A stretch of 22,895 nucleotides of DNA from Brevundimonas sp. UBA2388 (GTDB lineage Bacteria > Pseudomonadota > Alphaproteobacteria > Caulobacterales > Caulobacteraceae): contig DDSO01000137.1 in NCBI GenBank assembly GCA_002343425.1, positions 1 through 22,895 of the forward strand, given 5' to 3'. Below the pieces are notes generated by a model. The model saw only the letters and a program-made list of their open reading frames with translations. It was not told the origin of the DNA and made no database searches. This document shows, in pieces, positions 8,146 to 15,466 of the stretch (its first letter is position 1; the number at the start of each line of letters is the position of its first letter). A program made the translations under genes and the position numbers.

Positions 8146-8774
8146 CTCAGGAAATTGGCCATGATCCTGAGACCCACCAGGCCGCTACGCTCAGGATGGC
8201 ACTGGAAGCCGGTGATGTTGTCCTTGGAGACAGCGGCGCAAATCTGATAGCCGACATAGTCGACATCGGCCAAGCGATGCCCCGCGTCCGCCGGATGGCA
8301 GTTGTACGTGTGGACGAAATAGGCCGACGACACGCCCGGCTCAAGGCCCTCCATCAGGGTGCCGTCCCACGACCCTTCGCCGGGGCTCCGGAGCGGGCGC
8401 CAGCCGATGTTGGGCACTTTGCGCTCCCCGGCGGCGTCGAGCGGCGGAATCGCATCGACCACGCCCGGGATCAGGCCCAAGCCTTGGTGCACGCCGAACT
8501 CCCGGCTCTCGTCGAACAGCAATTGCATCCCGACGCAGATGCCCAGAAAGGGTTTGCCCGACCGGACGAACTCCTTGACGGGCTCGACGAGACCGCTCTC
8601 CTGCAACCGGCGCGCGCACGGTTCGAAGGCTCCGACGCCCGGCAGGAGCATCCGGTCCGCGCGAGCGAGCTCCTTGGGTGAGTCGGTCAGCACCGCCTCA
8701 CCACCGCTGGCCTCAACGGCGCGGACTATGCTGTGCAGATTACCGACGCCGTAGTCTACGACATGGACCTTCAC
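8142..8774 (-). CDS. hisH: HisH-like class I glutaminase serving the sugar amidotransferase
   Basis: This 210-residue glutamine amidotransferase is homologous to the HisH subunit of imidazole glycerol phosphate synthase. The triad is visible: Cys80 in GICVGMQ, and His193 and Glu195 in FQCHPERSG. The PNIGW (121-125) and YFVHTY (152-157) motifs that contact the HisF partner are present. The start is GTG 8774 (KVHVVDYGVGNLHS follows), overlapping by 4 bases the hisF stop; the longer open frame to 9179 lies inside hisF. No other his gene is nearby, and the next upstream gene but one is a WbpG-family synthetase. The known role of such HisH copies in P. aeruginosa B-band and Campylobacter/Legionella loci is to release ammonia from glutamine for acetamidino formation. 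I infer the same here and not histidine synthesis. Confidence 0.92.
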   Translation of the reverse strand: MKVHVVDYGVGNLHSIVRAVEASGGEAVLTDSPKELARADRMLLPGVGAFEPCARRLQESGLVEPVKEFVRSGKPFLGICVGMQLLFDESREFGVHQGLGLIPGVVDAIPPLDAAGERKVPNIGWRPLRSPGEGSWDGTLMEGLEPGVSSAYFVHTYNCHPADAGHRLADVDYVGYQICAAVSKDNITGFQCHPERSGLVGLRIMANFLR

Positions 8775-9547
8775 GTTGCGGCTCCCACGTCCTGGCGCAG
8801 CACGTAGCCCGCGTCGGTGGCGGCCGCGCGAATCTCCCGTAACGACAGCCGGTCGTAATGCAGCACGTCCGCCATGGCGATGGCGTCCACCCCCCCCTCG
8901 TCCAAGGCATCTCGCATGTGGTCCAGCGTGCCCATGCCGCCGCTGGCGATTACCGGGCAGGTAGCCACCTCCGCCACCGCCTTCAGCAGCTCCACGTCGA
9001 ACCCCTTGCGGGTCCCCTCCCGGTCGACCGACGTGAGCAGGATCTCGCCCGCTCCCAGTTCGCACCCGCGCTTGACCCACTCCAGCACGTCCAGACCCGT
9101 GCGTTCGCGGCCGTTGTCCGTGTACGCCTCCCATTTTCCAGGACCGGCGGACTTCGCCTCGATGCTGAGCACCATGCACTGGCTGCCGAAGCGTGAGGCG
9201 ACCTCGCTGATAAGCTCAGGCTGGCGGACTGCGGCGGTGTTGATCGCCACCTTGTCGGCGCCGGCACGCAGCAGAGCGCGCACATCGTCGATGGAGCGCA
9301 CCCCGCCGCCGACCGTGATCGGAATGAAGACATCGCGCGCCGTCCGGGTCAGGAGATCGCCCAAGCTGTTGCGCTCATACAGGCTGGCGACGATGTCCAT
9401 GTAGATGATCTCATCCACCCCGGCCTCGTAATAGCGTGTCGCGAACGCCTTGGGGTCCCCGAGCACCCGCAGGCCTTCAAGCCGGACGCCCTTGATCAGG
9501 TTGGGCGCCTTGATGTCGAGACGCGCGATCAGTCGAATGTTCCGCAC
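8771..9547 (-). CDS. hisF: HisF-like ammonia-channelling subunit of the sugar amidotransferase system
   Basis: This 258-residue (beta-alpha)8 barrel homologue of HisF opens RNIRLIARLDIKAPNLIKG and contains ITVGGGVRSIDD, GADKVAINTAA, ILLTSVDREGTRKGFD and IASGGMG phosphate-binding loops. I prefer GTG 9547: GGCGGA at 9554-9559 sits six bases upstream, and this numbering matches classical HisF. An ATG at 9583 overlaps the previous stop (ATGA) and would add 12 atypical residues. In classical HisF the acid-base pair is Asp11 and Asp130. Here Asp11 is kept, but position 130 is Glu (LSIEAK where IDAK is usual), and the Cys before the first loop Asp is Arg. This suits a barrel kept as docking and ammonia tunnel between HisH and the WbpG-like synthetase rather than a cyclase. 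The role is by analogy with HisF2 proteins of acetamidino-sugar loci. Confidence 0.9.
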   Translation of the reverse strand: MRNIRLIARLDIKAPNLIKGVRLEGLRVLGDPKAFATRYYEAGVDEIIYMDIVASLYERNSLGDLLTRTARDVFIPITVGGGVRSIDDVRALLRAGADKVAINTAAVRQPELISEVASRFGSQCMVLSIEAKSAGPGKWEAYTDNGRERTGLDVLEWVKRGCELGAGEILLTSVDREGTRKGFDVELLKAVAEVATCPVIASGGMGTLDHMRDALDEGGVDAIAMADVLHYDRLSLREIRAAATDAGYVLRQDVGAAT

Positions 9548-9579
9548 GCGGATTCCGCCTTTTCCGTTCAGGGTCCGCT

Positions 9580-10863
9580 TCATTCGAAGACGGTGTGACG
9601 CAGCTTCCAGTTGCCGCCATCCTTGACCCAAAGATGAGAAGACCGAAAGCGGTCGGCCATCTCCATGAAGCCCTCGCGGGTCAGGATTGGGTTGTCGAAA
9701 CGGCCGCTGGCCTGGGGAAACTGATCTTCCGGAATGCTGAGGTACTGGAAGATCTCCTCCGCGAAGCGCTCGGGGAACTCGCCGTCGAATCGCTTCACCA
9801 GCGCCACACCCTCGTCCCGGGTGATATCGCCCGAGCGAATCTCCTGCGAGGCATCGTAGGTCGCCCGCCCAATCCCGAACTTGATGTAGGTCGTATAGTA
9901 GTGGAAATCGTCAATGCGGTCGTCGATCGAGTTGTACTTGCTGTAGGTCCCCGGAGTGCGTTCTGGAGAAGCCTCGAACCCGCCGTGCTCCACCGCATAG
10001 TAATAGGCGCTCTGAGGGTGCCACTTCAAATAGTAGCCGAGGTAGTGAACCTCGACCTTCTTTTTCTCGATCTGCTCCGGATCGGCCGGAAGATAGGGCT
10101 GGAGTTCATAGTCCTCAACTCCGTAGTCTTCCTTCAGCTCACGGAGCGATGCGCCGCCCAGATAGACGTTGTCCCTGTTTGATGACGTGAAGTACTGCCA
10201 GTCGCGGCGGGCGCTTTCGGTGTCCTCGATCGGGTTCCCGTACTCGGCCTCGTTCTCGCCGTAGAACACCAGCGGGATATCGTGCAGCAACGCCATCTTC
10301 GGAGCCAGCGACTTCTGGCCGAACATGAAAGGTTGGAACGGGTGGAACAGGCGCTCGACCGCCAAGCGGGTCACCAGGCGGTGCGTGCGGCCGTTGGGCG
10401 TGCACAGGAAGTTGTCGAATCCGGCGTGGAGCCAGGCCTGGAAGTTCCGCCAACCCCACGGGGTGTAGATGTGCGGGGCCCAGGTCACGGTCAGCGGATG
10501 CATGCCATACTTGGTGCGCAGGATGTGGGCCGCATAGAAGCTGTCCTTGCCCCCCGAGCCCGGGACGACGCAATCATAGTGCCCGTCGTTGCGGCGGTGG
10601 CGGTCGCACAACTCGCGCAGTTCCGCGTCCCGCGCCTCCCAGTCGATTGTCGCTCCCTTGCGCTGGGCGACCCGGCAAGCGTCGCACACCCCCTCAGCGT
10701 CGAGGTTGATCGTGGTCTTCTTCGATTCCGCCGTATGCGCGTACTCGACCGCAGAATTCGGTCTCTGGTTCGAGATGACGCACACCTTGCAAAACTTAAC
10801 TTCGCGCGGGAGACCGTACTTTACTTCCAAGTCTCTGGCCGCAGTTCCGTTAGAACTGGTCAA
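9580..10863 (-). CDS. N-acetyl sugar amidotransferase (WbpG/PtmG family)
   Basis: This 427-residue PP-loop synthetase is predicted to adenylate a sugar acetamido oxygen and replace it with ammonia, giving an acetamidino group. Two Cys pairs, CKVC (25-28) and CDAC (60-63), form the likely zinc site, and SGGKDS (103-108) is the PP-loop. YGMHPLTVTWAP and VFYGENEAEYGNPIE are family wording I recognise. I place the start at TTG 10863, because GGAG at 10870-10873 lies between the legF stop and this codon at 6-base spacing; the TTG at 10893 would overlap legF by 20 bases. Directly downstream are hisF-like and hisH-like genes, which supply ammonia in the P. aeruginosa WbpG system. Its place right after legF suggests the legionaminic acid N-acyl group as substrate, as proposed for PtmG in Campylobacter. 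Which nitrogen is modified is not visible. Confidence 0.9.
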   Translation of the reverse strand: MTSSNGTAARDLEVKYGLPREVKFCKVCVISNQRPNSAVEYAHTAESKKTTINLDAEGVCDACRVAQRKGATIDWEARDAELRELCDRHRRNDGHYDCVVPGSGGKDSFYAAHILRTKYGMHPLTVTWAPHIYTPWGWRNFQAWLHAGFDNFLCTPNGRTHRLVTRLAVERLFHPFQPFMFGQKSLAPKMALLHDIPLVFYGENEAEYGNPIEDTESARRDWQYFTSSNRDNVYLGGASLRELKEDYGVEDYELQPYLPADPEQIEKKKVEVHYLGYYLKWHPQSAYYYAVEHGGFEASPERTPGTYSKYNSIDDRIDDFHYYTTYIKFGIGRATYDASQEIRSGDITRDEGVALVKRFDGEFPERFAEEIFQYLSIPEDQFPQASGRFDNPILTREGFMEMADRFRSSHLWVKDGGNWKLRHTVFE

Positions 10864-10869
10864 AAAGAT

Positions 10870-10873
10870 CTCC
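10870..10873 (-). promoter_or_regulatory. Ribosome binding site deciding the TTG start of the amidotransferase
   Basis: GGAG on the minus strand lies immediately after the legF TGA (10874-10876) and six bases before TTG 10863. This is the main reason for preferring the shorter, non-overlapping start. Confidence 0.6.
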
Positions 10874-11545
10874 TCAAAGGTAGGCTGATGCAATCAACAG
10901 ATCGATTTCTGTATCTATGTCGATCGACCGTTCGGGCGGCATGATATACGCGGATGTATCTGGAGTGACAAGCGGTCGACCGGCCCTCAAATCGGCCGTC
11001 GACATCACATAGACAGCCCCACTAAGAGCGTACGCCGTAGGCAGGTCCTGTCGCCGGGTAGTGCGGGCCAGCTCAGGCAGAACGGGCTTCATGGTCACGC
11101 CGTCAAGAGTGAACATCCACGCCGGATGCTTGGCGCATTCGCATACGGACACGACCGGCCCGTCGCTGGCGATTGCCAGTTCTATGCACCCGTCGATGTC
11201 GGCGTGGCCGCGCAGCGGCGATGTGGGTTGCAAGAGCACCGCCAGGTCATAGCCGGGGACCATCTCAGCCGCGTGACGGAATGGCGCGTCTCCGGGGGCG
11301 GAATCGCTGGACAGTTCGGAAGGGCGCATGAAGGGAACGTCAGCGCCCCACTCGCGCGAGACTCGGGCGATATCCTCGTCGTCGGTGGACACCACGACAC
11401 GGTCGATGCTGCGGCTTTCGAGCGCCGCCTGGATGGTCCAGGCGATCAACGGCTTTCCGCCAAGAAGGCGCAGGTTCTTGCGAGGCACGCCCTTGGAACC
11501 GCCACGTGCGGGGATCACCGCCAGAACCGAGAGACCGTCGATCAT
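10874..11545 (-). CDS. legF: CMP-legionaminic acid synthetase (NeuA/LegF family cytidylyltransferase)
   Basis: This 223-residue enzyme activates a nonulosonic acid with CTP to the CMP-sugar. The signature VIPARGGSKGVPRKNLRLLG (from residue 10) is the CTP-binding loop of NeuA-like cytidylyltransferases, followed by KPLIAWTI, VVVSTDDEDIARV and LLQPTSPLR. The start is ATG 11545, in an ATGA overlap with the ptmE stop; the longer frame to 11611 would run into ptmE. Its neighbours (legI, legG, legC, legB, ptmE) make the legionaminate rather than sialate or pseudaminate assignment. Pseudaminate loci would carry PseB/PseC/PseG types, which are not seen. The sequence alone cannot separate Leg5Ac7Ac from an amidino derivative as preferred substrate. 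Confidence 0.92.
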   Translation of the reverse strand: MIDGLSVLAVIPARGGSKGVPRKNLRLLGGKPLIAWTIQAALESRSIDRVVVSTDDEDIARVSREWGADVPFMRPSELSSDSAPGDAPFRHAAEMVPGYDLAVLLQPTSPLRGHADIDGCIELAIASDGPVVSVCECAKHPAWMFTLDGVTMKPVLPELARTTRRQDLPTAYALSGAVYVMSTADLRAGRPLVTPDTSAYIMPPERSIDIDTEIDLLIASAYL

Positions 11546-12591
11546 CCGAAAACCGCGCTGAACTCGGCGTTGGCGCGTTCGAAGTCCGGCAGGCGCCCGA
11601 TGTCCATCCAATAGGCCTCCGCCCGGTGTGTGCGGACCTTCATCCCGACCTCCAACATGCGCTCCAGCAGGGTCGGCAGGTCGAAGAAGGTGTCGCGCGG
11701 CACCAGGGCTAGCGCCTCGGGCGCGAGGACATAAACGCCGGCGTTGATCAGAAAGCGCTGGGTCGGCTTTTCCTGCAGGGCGGTGACGCCGTCGGGGCCG
11801 GCGCTGACGACTCCGAACGGCACCTGGATCTCATAGTCGCGGACCAGCACCGTGGCCTGGGCGTCGGCGGCCAGGTGGGCGTCCAGAACCGCGCCGTAGT
11901 CTTCCTTGGACAGGACGTCGCCGTTGGACACCACGATCGGCCCGCTCGGCGTTTCCGGCAGCAGGCTGAGAGCGCCGCCGGTTCCCAGGCGGGTCGTCTC
12001 GTGCAGGTAGCGGATGTCCAGGCCCATGTGTGAGCCGTCGCCGAAATGAGCCTCGATCTGCTCGGCCTTGTAGTTGACCGAGAGCCAGAACCGCCGGAAC
12101 CCCTGCCCCGCATAGTTCAGGATGATGGTCTCGAGAATCGGACGCGACCCCACCTTCAGCATAGGCTTGGGCGTGTCGCGGGTCAGTTCGGACAGGCGCT
12201 GGCCTAGGCCGCCCGCCATGATCACGACCTCATGCGAGCGCTCGGGCGCGCGCAGGATCTCGTCCAGGGTGACCAGGCCGACGGCCCGGCCCGCCTCGTC
12301 GACGATCGGCAACTGGTGCAGGCCGAGGTCGCGCAGCATGTCGAGCATGGAGGATCGGCTCTGACCCGGACGCGCCACTCGCGGATTACGGTTCAGGATG
12401 GAATGCGCCTGGGCGTGCAGGTCCGCGCCCGCGATCAGCGCGCGTCGCACGTCGCCGTCGCTGACCGTGCCCATCAAACGACCGTCGTCGTCCACGACCA
12501 GGGAGATCCCCGTGCCGGTGCCGTCGATCACCCGCAGCGTCTCGCGCAGGTCGGCGTCGGGGGAAATGAGAGCCTTGCGCCAATCGTCCAT
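11542..12591 (-). CDS. ptmE: PtmE-type glucosamine-1-phosphate guanylyltransferase with CBS domains
   Basis: This 349-residue protein has two CBS domains (about 8-115; VVDDDGRLMGTVSDGDVRRAL and LPIVDEAGRAVGLVTLDEI regions) in front of a nucleotidyltransferase domain. That domain has VVIMAGGLGQRL (122-133), the DTPKPML loop, GTGGAL and a late DIG. CBS plus NTP-transferase is the architecture of Campylobacter PtmE, which makes the GDP-glucosamine precursor of the legionaminic acid pathway, and I recall such a protein being described as a marker of Leg (versus Pse) biosynthesis. It starts at ATG 12591, one base after the legH stop, and its TGA overlaps the legF start. The CBS pair could sense an adenine nucleotide, which would be a regulatory input, but this is inference. 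A mannose-1-phosphate guanylyltransferase is the main alternative reading. Confidence 0.88.
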   Translation of the reverse strand: MDDWRKALISPDADLRETLRVIDGTGTGISLVVDDDGRLMGTVSDGDVRRALIAGADLHAQAHSILNRNPRVARPGQSRSSMLDMLRDLGLHQLPIVDEAGRAVGLVTLDEILRAPERSHEVVIMAGGLGQRLSELTRDTPKPMLKVGSRPILETIILNYAGQGFRRFWLSVNYKAEQIEAHFGDGSHMGLDIRYLHETTRLGTGGALSLLPETPSGPIVVSNGDVLSKEDYGAVLDAHLAADAQATVLVRDYEIQVPFGVVSAGPDGVTALQEKPTQRFLINAGVYVLAPEALALVPRDTFFDLPTLLERMLEVGMKVRTHRAEAYWMDIGRLPDFERANAEFSAVFG

Positions 12592-12592
12592 T

Positions 12593-13237
12593 CTATCCCC
12601 GCACCCTGGCCGGCACGCCCATCAGGACGGCGGCGACGTTCTGGTTTGCCACGACAGCGGCTCCGGCCGCCACGACCACGCCTCGCCCGAGCGTGAGCCC
12701 CTGACGGACCACCGCGCCGGCACCGACGTGGACGTCGTCGCCCAGGCTGACGGCTCCGCACACGACGGACCCGGGTGCGCAATGCACGAAGGCACCCAAG
12801 CGGCAGTCATGCTCCACCACTGCACGAGTGTTGATGACCGAACCGGTTCCTATGCGCGCACCCGGCTGGACGAAGGCACCAGCCAGCACCTGGACGTCGG
12901 CGGCGAGCTCCGCGCGGGGTGAGACATGGGCGGTCGGATGGCGCACGCCGACGAATCGCCGGCCCGCCGCCTCGAGCCGCTCCTGCACGCGACGGCGCAG
13001 CGGCGACCCCTGCTCCCGGCCGATCCCGCCAAGGCCGTTGACCAAGTCGCAGCCCACCAGGGCCTCGTCGTCAAGCGCCCCCTCCGCACCGAGCACAGGC
13101 CGACCGTACACGTACGTTCCGTGCAACGATAGGTCCTGATCCACGAAGCCGCGGACCTCGACCCCTTGGCACAGCAAGGCGTCGGCCACGACGCGGGCAT
13201 GCCCTCCGGCGCCGACGATCACGACGGTCCCGGTCAC
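12593..13237 (-). CDS. legH: NeuD/PglD-family sugar N-acetyltransferase (LegH)
   Basis: This 214-residue protein has an N-terminal nucleotide-sugar-binding alpha/beta part (VVIVGAGGHARVVADAL) and a C-terminal left-handed beta-helix of hexapeptide repeats (about 100-214). His143 in VEHDCRLG corresponds to the catalytic base of PglD. In the legionaminate pathway LegH acetylates the 4-amino group made by LegC, using acetyl-CoA. It starts at GTG 13237, in a GTGA overlap with the stop of legI. It could instead be a NeuD-like O-acetyltransferase, but it is the best LegH candidate because the only other hexapeptide protein in the window is of the WbpD type. Confidence 0.87.
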   Translation of the reverse strand: MTGTVVIVGAGGHARVVADALLCQGVEVRGFVDQDLSLHGTYVYGRPVLGAEGALDDEALVGCDLVNGLGGIGREQGSPLRRRVQERLEAAGRRFVGVRHPTAHVSPRAELAADVQVLAGAFVQPGARIGTGSVINTRAVVEHDCRLGAFVHCAPGSVVCGAVSLGDDVHVGAGAVVRQGLTLGRGVVVAAGAAVVANQNVAAVLMGVPARVRG

Positions 13238-14310
13238 GGTGCCACCAGGTCGTCAGGGTCATAGTCGCGGTCAGCGACCCGCCCGATCAGGTCCCAGGCG
13301 CGCATGGGAGACAGGCCGTCGGCCGGGCGCTTGGCCGTCAGGTCATCGGCCACCATCTTGGTGCCGGCCGCAATCGGACGGGCCGCGACCAGGCTGCGGC
13401 GGGCGATGCGGCGGTTCGGAACCTCGATAGCGTCGGGCCCCTTGCGGGCCGAGCCGAGGGCCGCCTCGACCGTCCGCACGTCGGCGATCATGCTGGCCAG
13501 TTCCGCTGGTTCCAGCGAGGCCGCGTGGTCCGGTCCGGGAAGGGTTCGATCGAGGGTGAAATGCTTCTCGATCACGGTGGCCCCGCGGGCGACCGCGGCC
13601 ACCGACACGGCCGTGCCCGACGTGTGGTCGGAATAGCCGACACGAAGGCCGAAAGCCTCCGCCATGGCGTCCATCGCGCGCAGGTTCACCGCCTTCGGAG
13701 GGGCGGGATACTGGGTCGTGCAATGCAGCAGGGTGACGGCGTGTTCGAGCGCGGCCTGGCCCTCGGCGCTGAACCGCGCCGCCTCGAGGGCGGTGCGGTC
13801 GGCCGGATCGCCGTCCCGTGTCAGACCGAAGGCGATCACCGACAGGGCCTCGTCGACCTCGCCGAGGGTCGCCATCCCGGTCGACACGATCAGCGGCCGG
13901 CCCAGCCGCGCGGCCGCCAGCAGCATCGGGCCATATGTCAGGTCGCCCGATGGAATCTTGACCGCCGGCATGTCCAGCCCGGCGAGGAAATGCAGGCTGG
14001 GCATGTCGAAGGCGGTGGACATGAAGCGGATGCCGCGGTCTCGGCAGTGTTCGACCACGGCCCGGGTGTCCTCCAGCGAGAGCTCCAGACCCTTGAGCAT
14101 GGCCAGCTGGTCGCCGTCCTGCCCCGTGTTGGTCACCTGATAGGCGGCCTTTTCGGCGCGGCGGGTGACCAGAAGCTCGGCGCGGAAACTCTGGAACTTG
14201 ACCAGGTCGGCACCGGCGTCGGCGGCCGCGTCGATCAGGCGGCGAGCCATTTCCAGCGAGCCGTTGTGGTTCACACCCGCCTCGGCGATGACCAAAACCG
14301 GATCAGTCAT
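13234..14310 (-). CDS. legI: N,N'-diacetyllegionaminic acid synthase (NeuB family)
   Basis: This 358-residue enzyme condenses a 2,4-diacetamido-2,4,6-trideoxy-mannose with phosphoenolpyruvate to make the nine-carbon acid. The TIM-barrel motifs are VIAEAGVNHNG (7-17), DLVKFQSF, KIPSGDLTY, STGMATLGEV, LLHCTTQYPAP, GYSDHTSG and VIEKHFTLDR. A C-terminal SAF (antifreeze-like) domain follows from about residue 300 (RRSLVAARPIAAGTKM). Length and domain order are normal. The start at ATG 14310 overlaps the end of legG by 8 bases. Assignment to Leg rather than Neu5Ac or Pse rests on the surrounding LegB/LegC/PtmE genes. Confidence 0.94.
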   Translation of the reverse strand: MTDPVLVIAEAGVNHNGSLEMARRLIDAAADAGADLVKFQSFRAELLVTRRAEKAAYQVTNTGQDGDQLAMLKGLELSLEDTRAVVEHCRDRGIRFMSTAFDMPSLHFLAGLDMPAVKIPSGDLTYGPMLLAAARLGRPLIVSTGMATLGEVDEALSVIAFGLTRDGDPADRTALEAARFSAEGQAALEHAVTLLHCTTQYPAPPKAVNLRAMDAMAEAFGLRVGYSDHTSGTAVSVAAVARGATVIEKHFTLDRTLPGPDHAASLEPAELASMIADVRTVEAALGSARKGPDAIEVPNRRIARRSLVAARPIAAGTKMVADDLTAKRPADGLSPMRAWDLIGRVADRDYDPDDLVAP

Positions 14311-15466
14311 GGGTCACCTCGTGGAAGGTCTTGCGCAGCAGGGCAGGCCCCCGCGGCGCGGCCTTGAGGGCCGCGACGATCCGACCGGCCGAGCGCCCGT
14401 CGCCATAAGGATTGACGGTCCCCGAGGCGTCGGTGTCCAACGCGCGCCGGATCGCGGCGTCGACGGCGTCGGCTTCGGCGGGGGCGCGTATCACCGAAGT
14501 CGCCGCCAGACGGCCCGCCTGGCGATCCCCGACGTCCACAGTCGGCACACCTAGGGACGGTGCCTCATAGAGGCCGCTGGAGGAGTTGCCGACGACGGCG
14601 TCGACTTGGGCCATCAGCGACAGGTAACGCACCTGCCCGAGCGAGGTGTGCAGCCGGACTTGGGGCCGATCGCCAGCCCACGCGTCCAAGGCGGCGTTGA
14701 CGGCGTGATTTCCCGGATCGGCGTTGGGTCGGGTGATCCAGATCGTCAGGTCGTCGGGCAGACGGGCCAGGGCGTCGAGAAGCTGGTTCAGTTCGCCCAC
14801 GCCGCGGTCGGCCTCCAGCGTCACGGGGTGGAAGGTGACCAGCAGGTTGCGCGGTCCCAGCGGCGCGCCGAGGGCGGTCTCCAAGGCCTCGCCCTGAAGC
14901 AGCTTCGACCGAAGCAGGTGGTCCAGACCGGGGCTGCCGACGACGTGGACCCGGGCCGGATCCTCGCCCATCTGGCGCACGCGAGCAGCCGACTGAGCGT
15001 TGGTCGTCAGGTGCAGGTGCGCCATCTTGGTCAGGGCATGACGGATGGCCTCGTCGAAAGCGCCCTCGGTCACGTCTCCACCGGCGATGTGCGCGATGGG
15101 CACGTTGTGGACCAAGGCGGCCTGGGCCGCCGCCAGGATCTCGAAACGGTCGCCGAGCACCAGCATGACGTCCGGACACAGGTCGACCAAGGCCCTCGAC
15201 ACCCCCTCTACGCCGCGGCCCATGGCGCGTGCGACGTCGATGGGCGCATCGCCGTCGAGGCCCAGCGGAACGCGGGCATCGACCCTGAACCCGTCCGTCT
15301 CTATCTGATCGACGGTCATTCCGAACCGGGGTTCCAGATGCATGCCAGTGGCGAGAACCTGGAGCGTGACGTCCGGGTCGTCGCGCAGGTCGTGCATGAC
15401 CCATTGCAGCAGACCATATTCGGCGCGACTGCCCGTCACGACGCAGACTGTCAGGGGCAAGCTCAC
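14303..15466 (-). CDS. legG: Hydrolysing NDP-sugar 2-epimerase (NeuC family, LegG)
   Basis: This 387-residue GT-B-like epimerase is predicted to release 2,4-diacetamido-2,4,6-trideoxy-mannose from the nucleotide sugar made by LegB, LegC and LegH. Motifs are TGSRAEYGLL (11-20), LGDRFEILAAAQAA (104-117), IAHIAGGDVTEGAFDE (124 onward), TFHPVTLE and VGNSSSGLYEAPSLGVPTV, all standard for NeuC/WecB-type enzymes and closest to the NeuC branch. It starts at GTG 15466 in a GTGA overlap with the legC stop. With PtmE in the operon the substrate should be GDP-linked; a UDP-linked substrate is the alternative. Confidence 0.93.
   Translation of the reverse strand: MSLPLTVCVVTGSRAEYGLLQWVMHDLRDDPDVTLQVLATGMHLEPRFGMTVDQIETDGFRVDARVPLGLDGDAPIDVARAMGRGVEGVSRALVDLCPDVMLVLGDRFEILAAAQAALVHNVPIAHIAGGDVTEGAFDEAIRHALTKMAHLHLTTNAQSAARVRQMGEDPARVHVVGSPGLDHLLRSKLLQGEALETALGAPLGPRNLLVTFHPVTLEADRGVGELNQLLDALARLPDDLTIWITRPNADPGNHAVNAALDAWAGDRPQVRLHTSLGQVRYLSLMAQVDAVVGNSSSGLYEAPSLGVPTVDVGDRQAGRLAATSVIRAPAEADAVDAAIRRALDTDASGTVNPYGDGRSAGRIVAALKAAPRGPALLRKTFHEVTHD

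Noticed and set aside
8775..9179. N-terminal extension of the HisH frame to 345 residues
   Set aside because: It lies inside hisF. HisH homology begins at GTG 8774, which overlaps the hisF stop.
8142..9547. hisH and hisF as genes of histidine biosynthesis
   Set aside because: No other his genes are near, a WbpG-family synthetase is directly adjacent, and the barrel has a changed catalytic position (Glu130). Context fits acetamidino-sugar loci.
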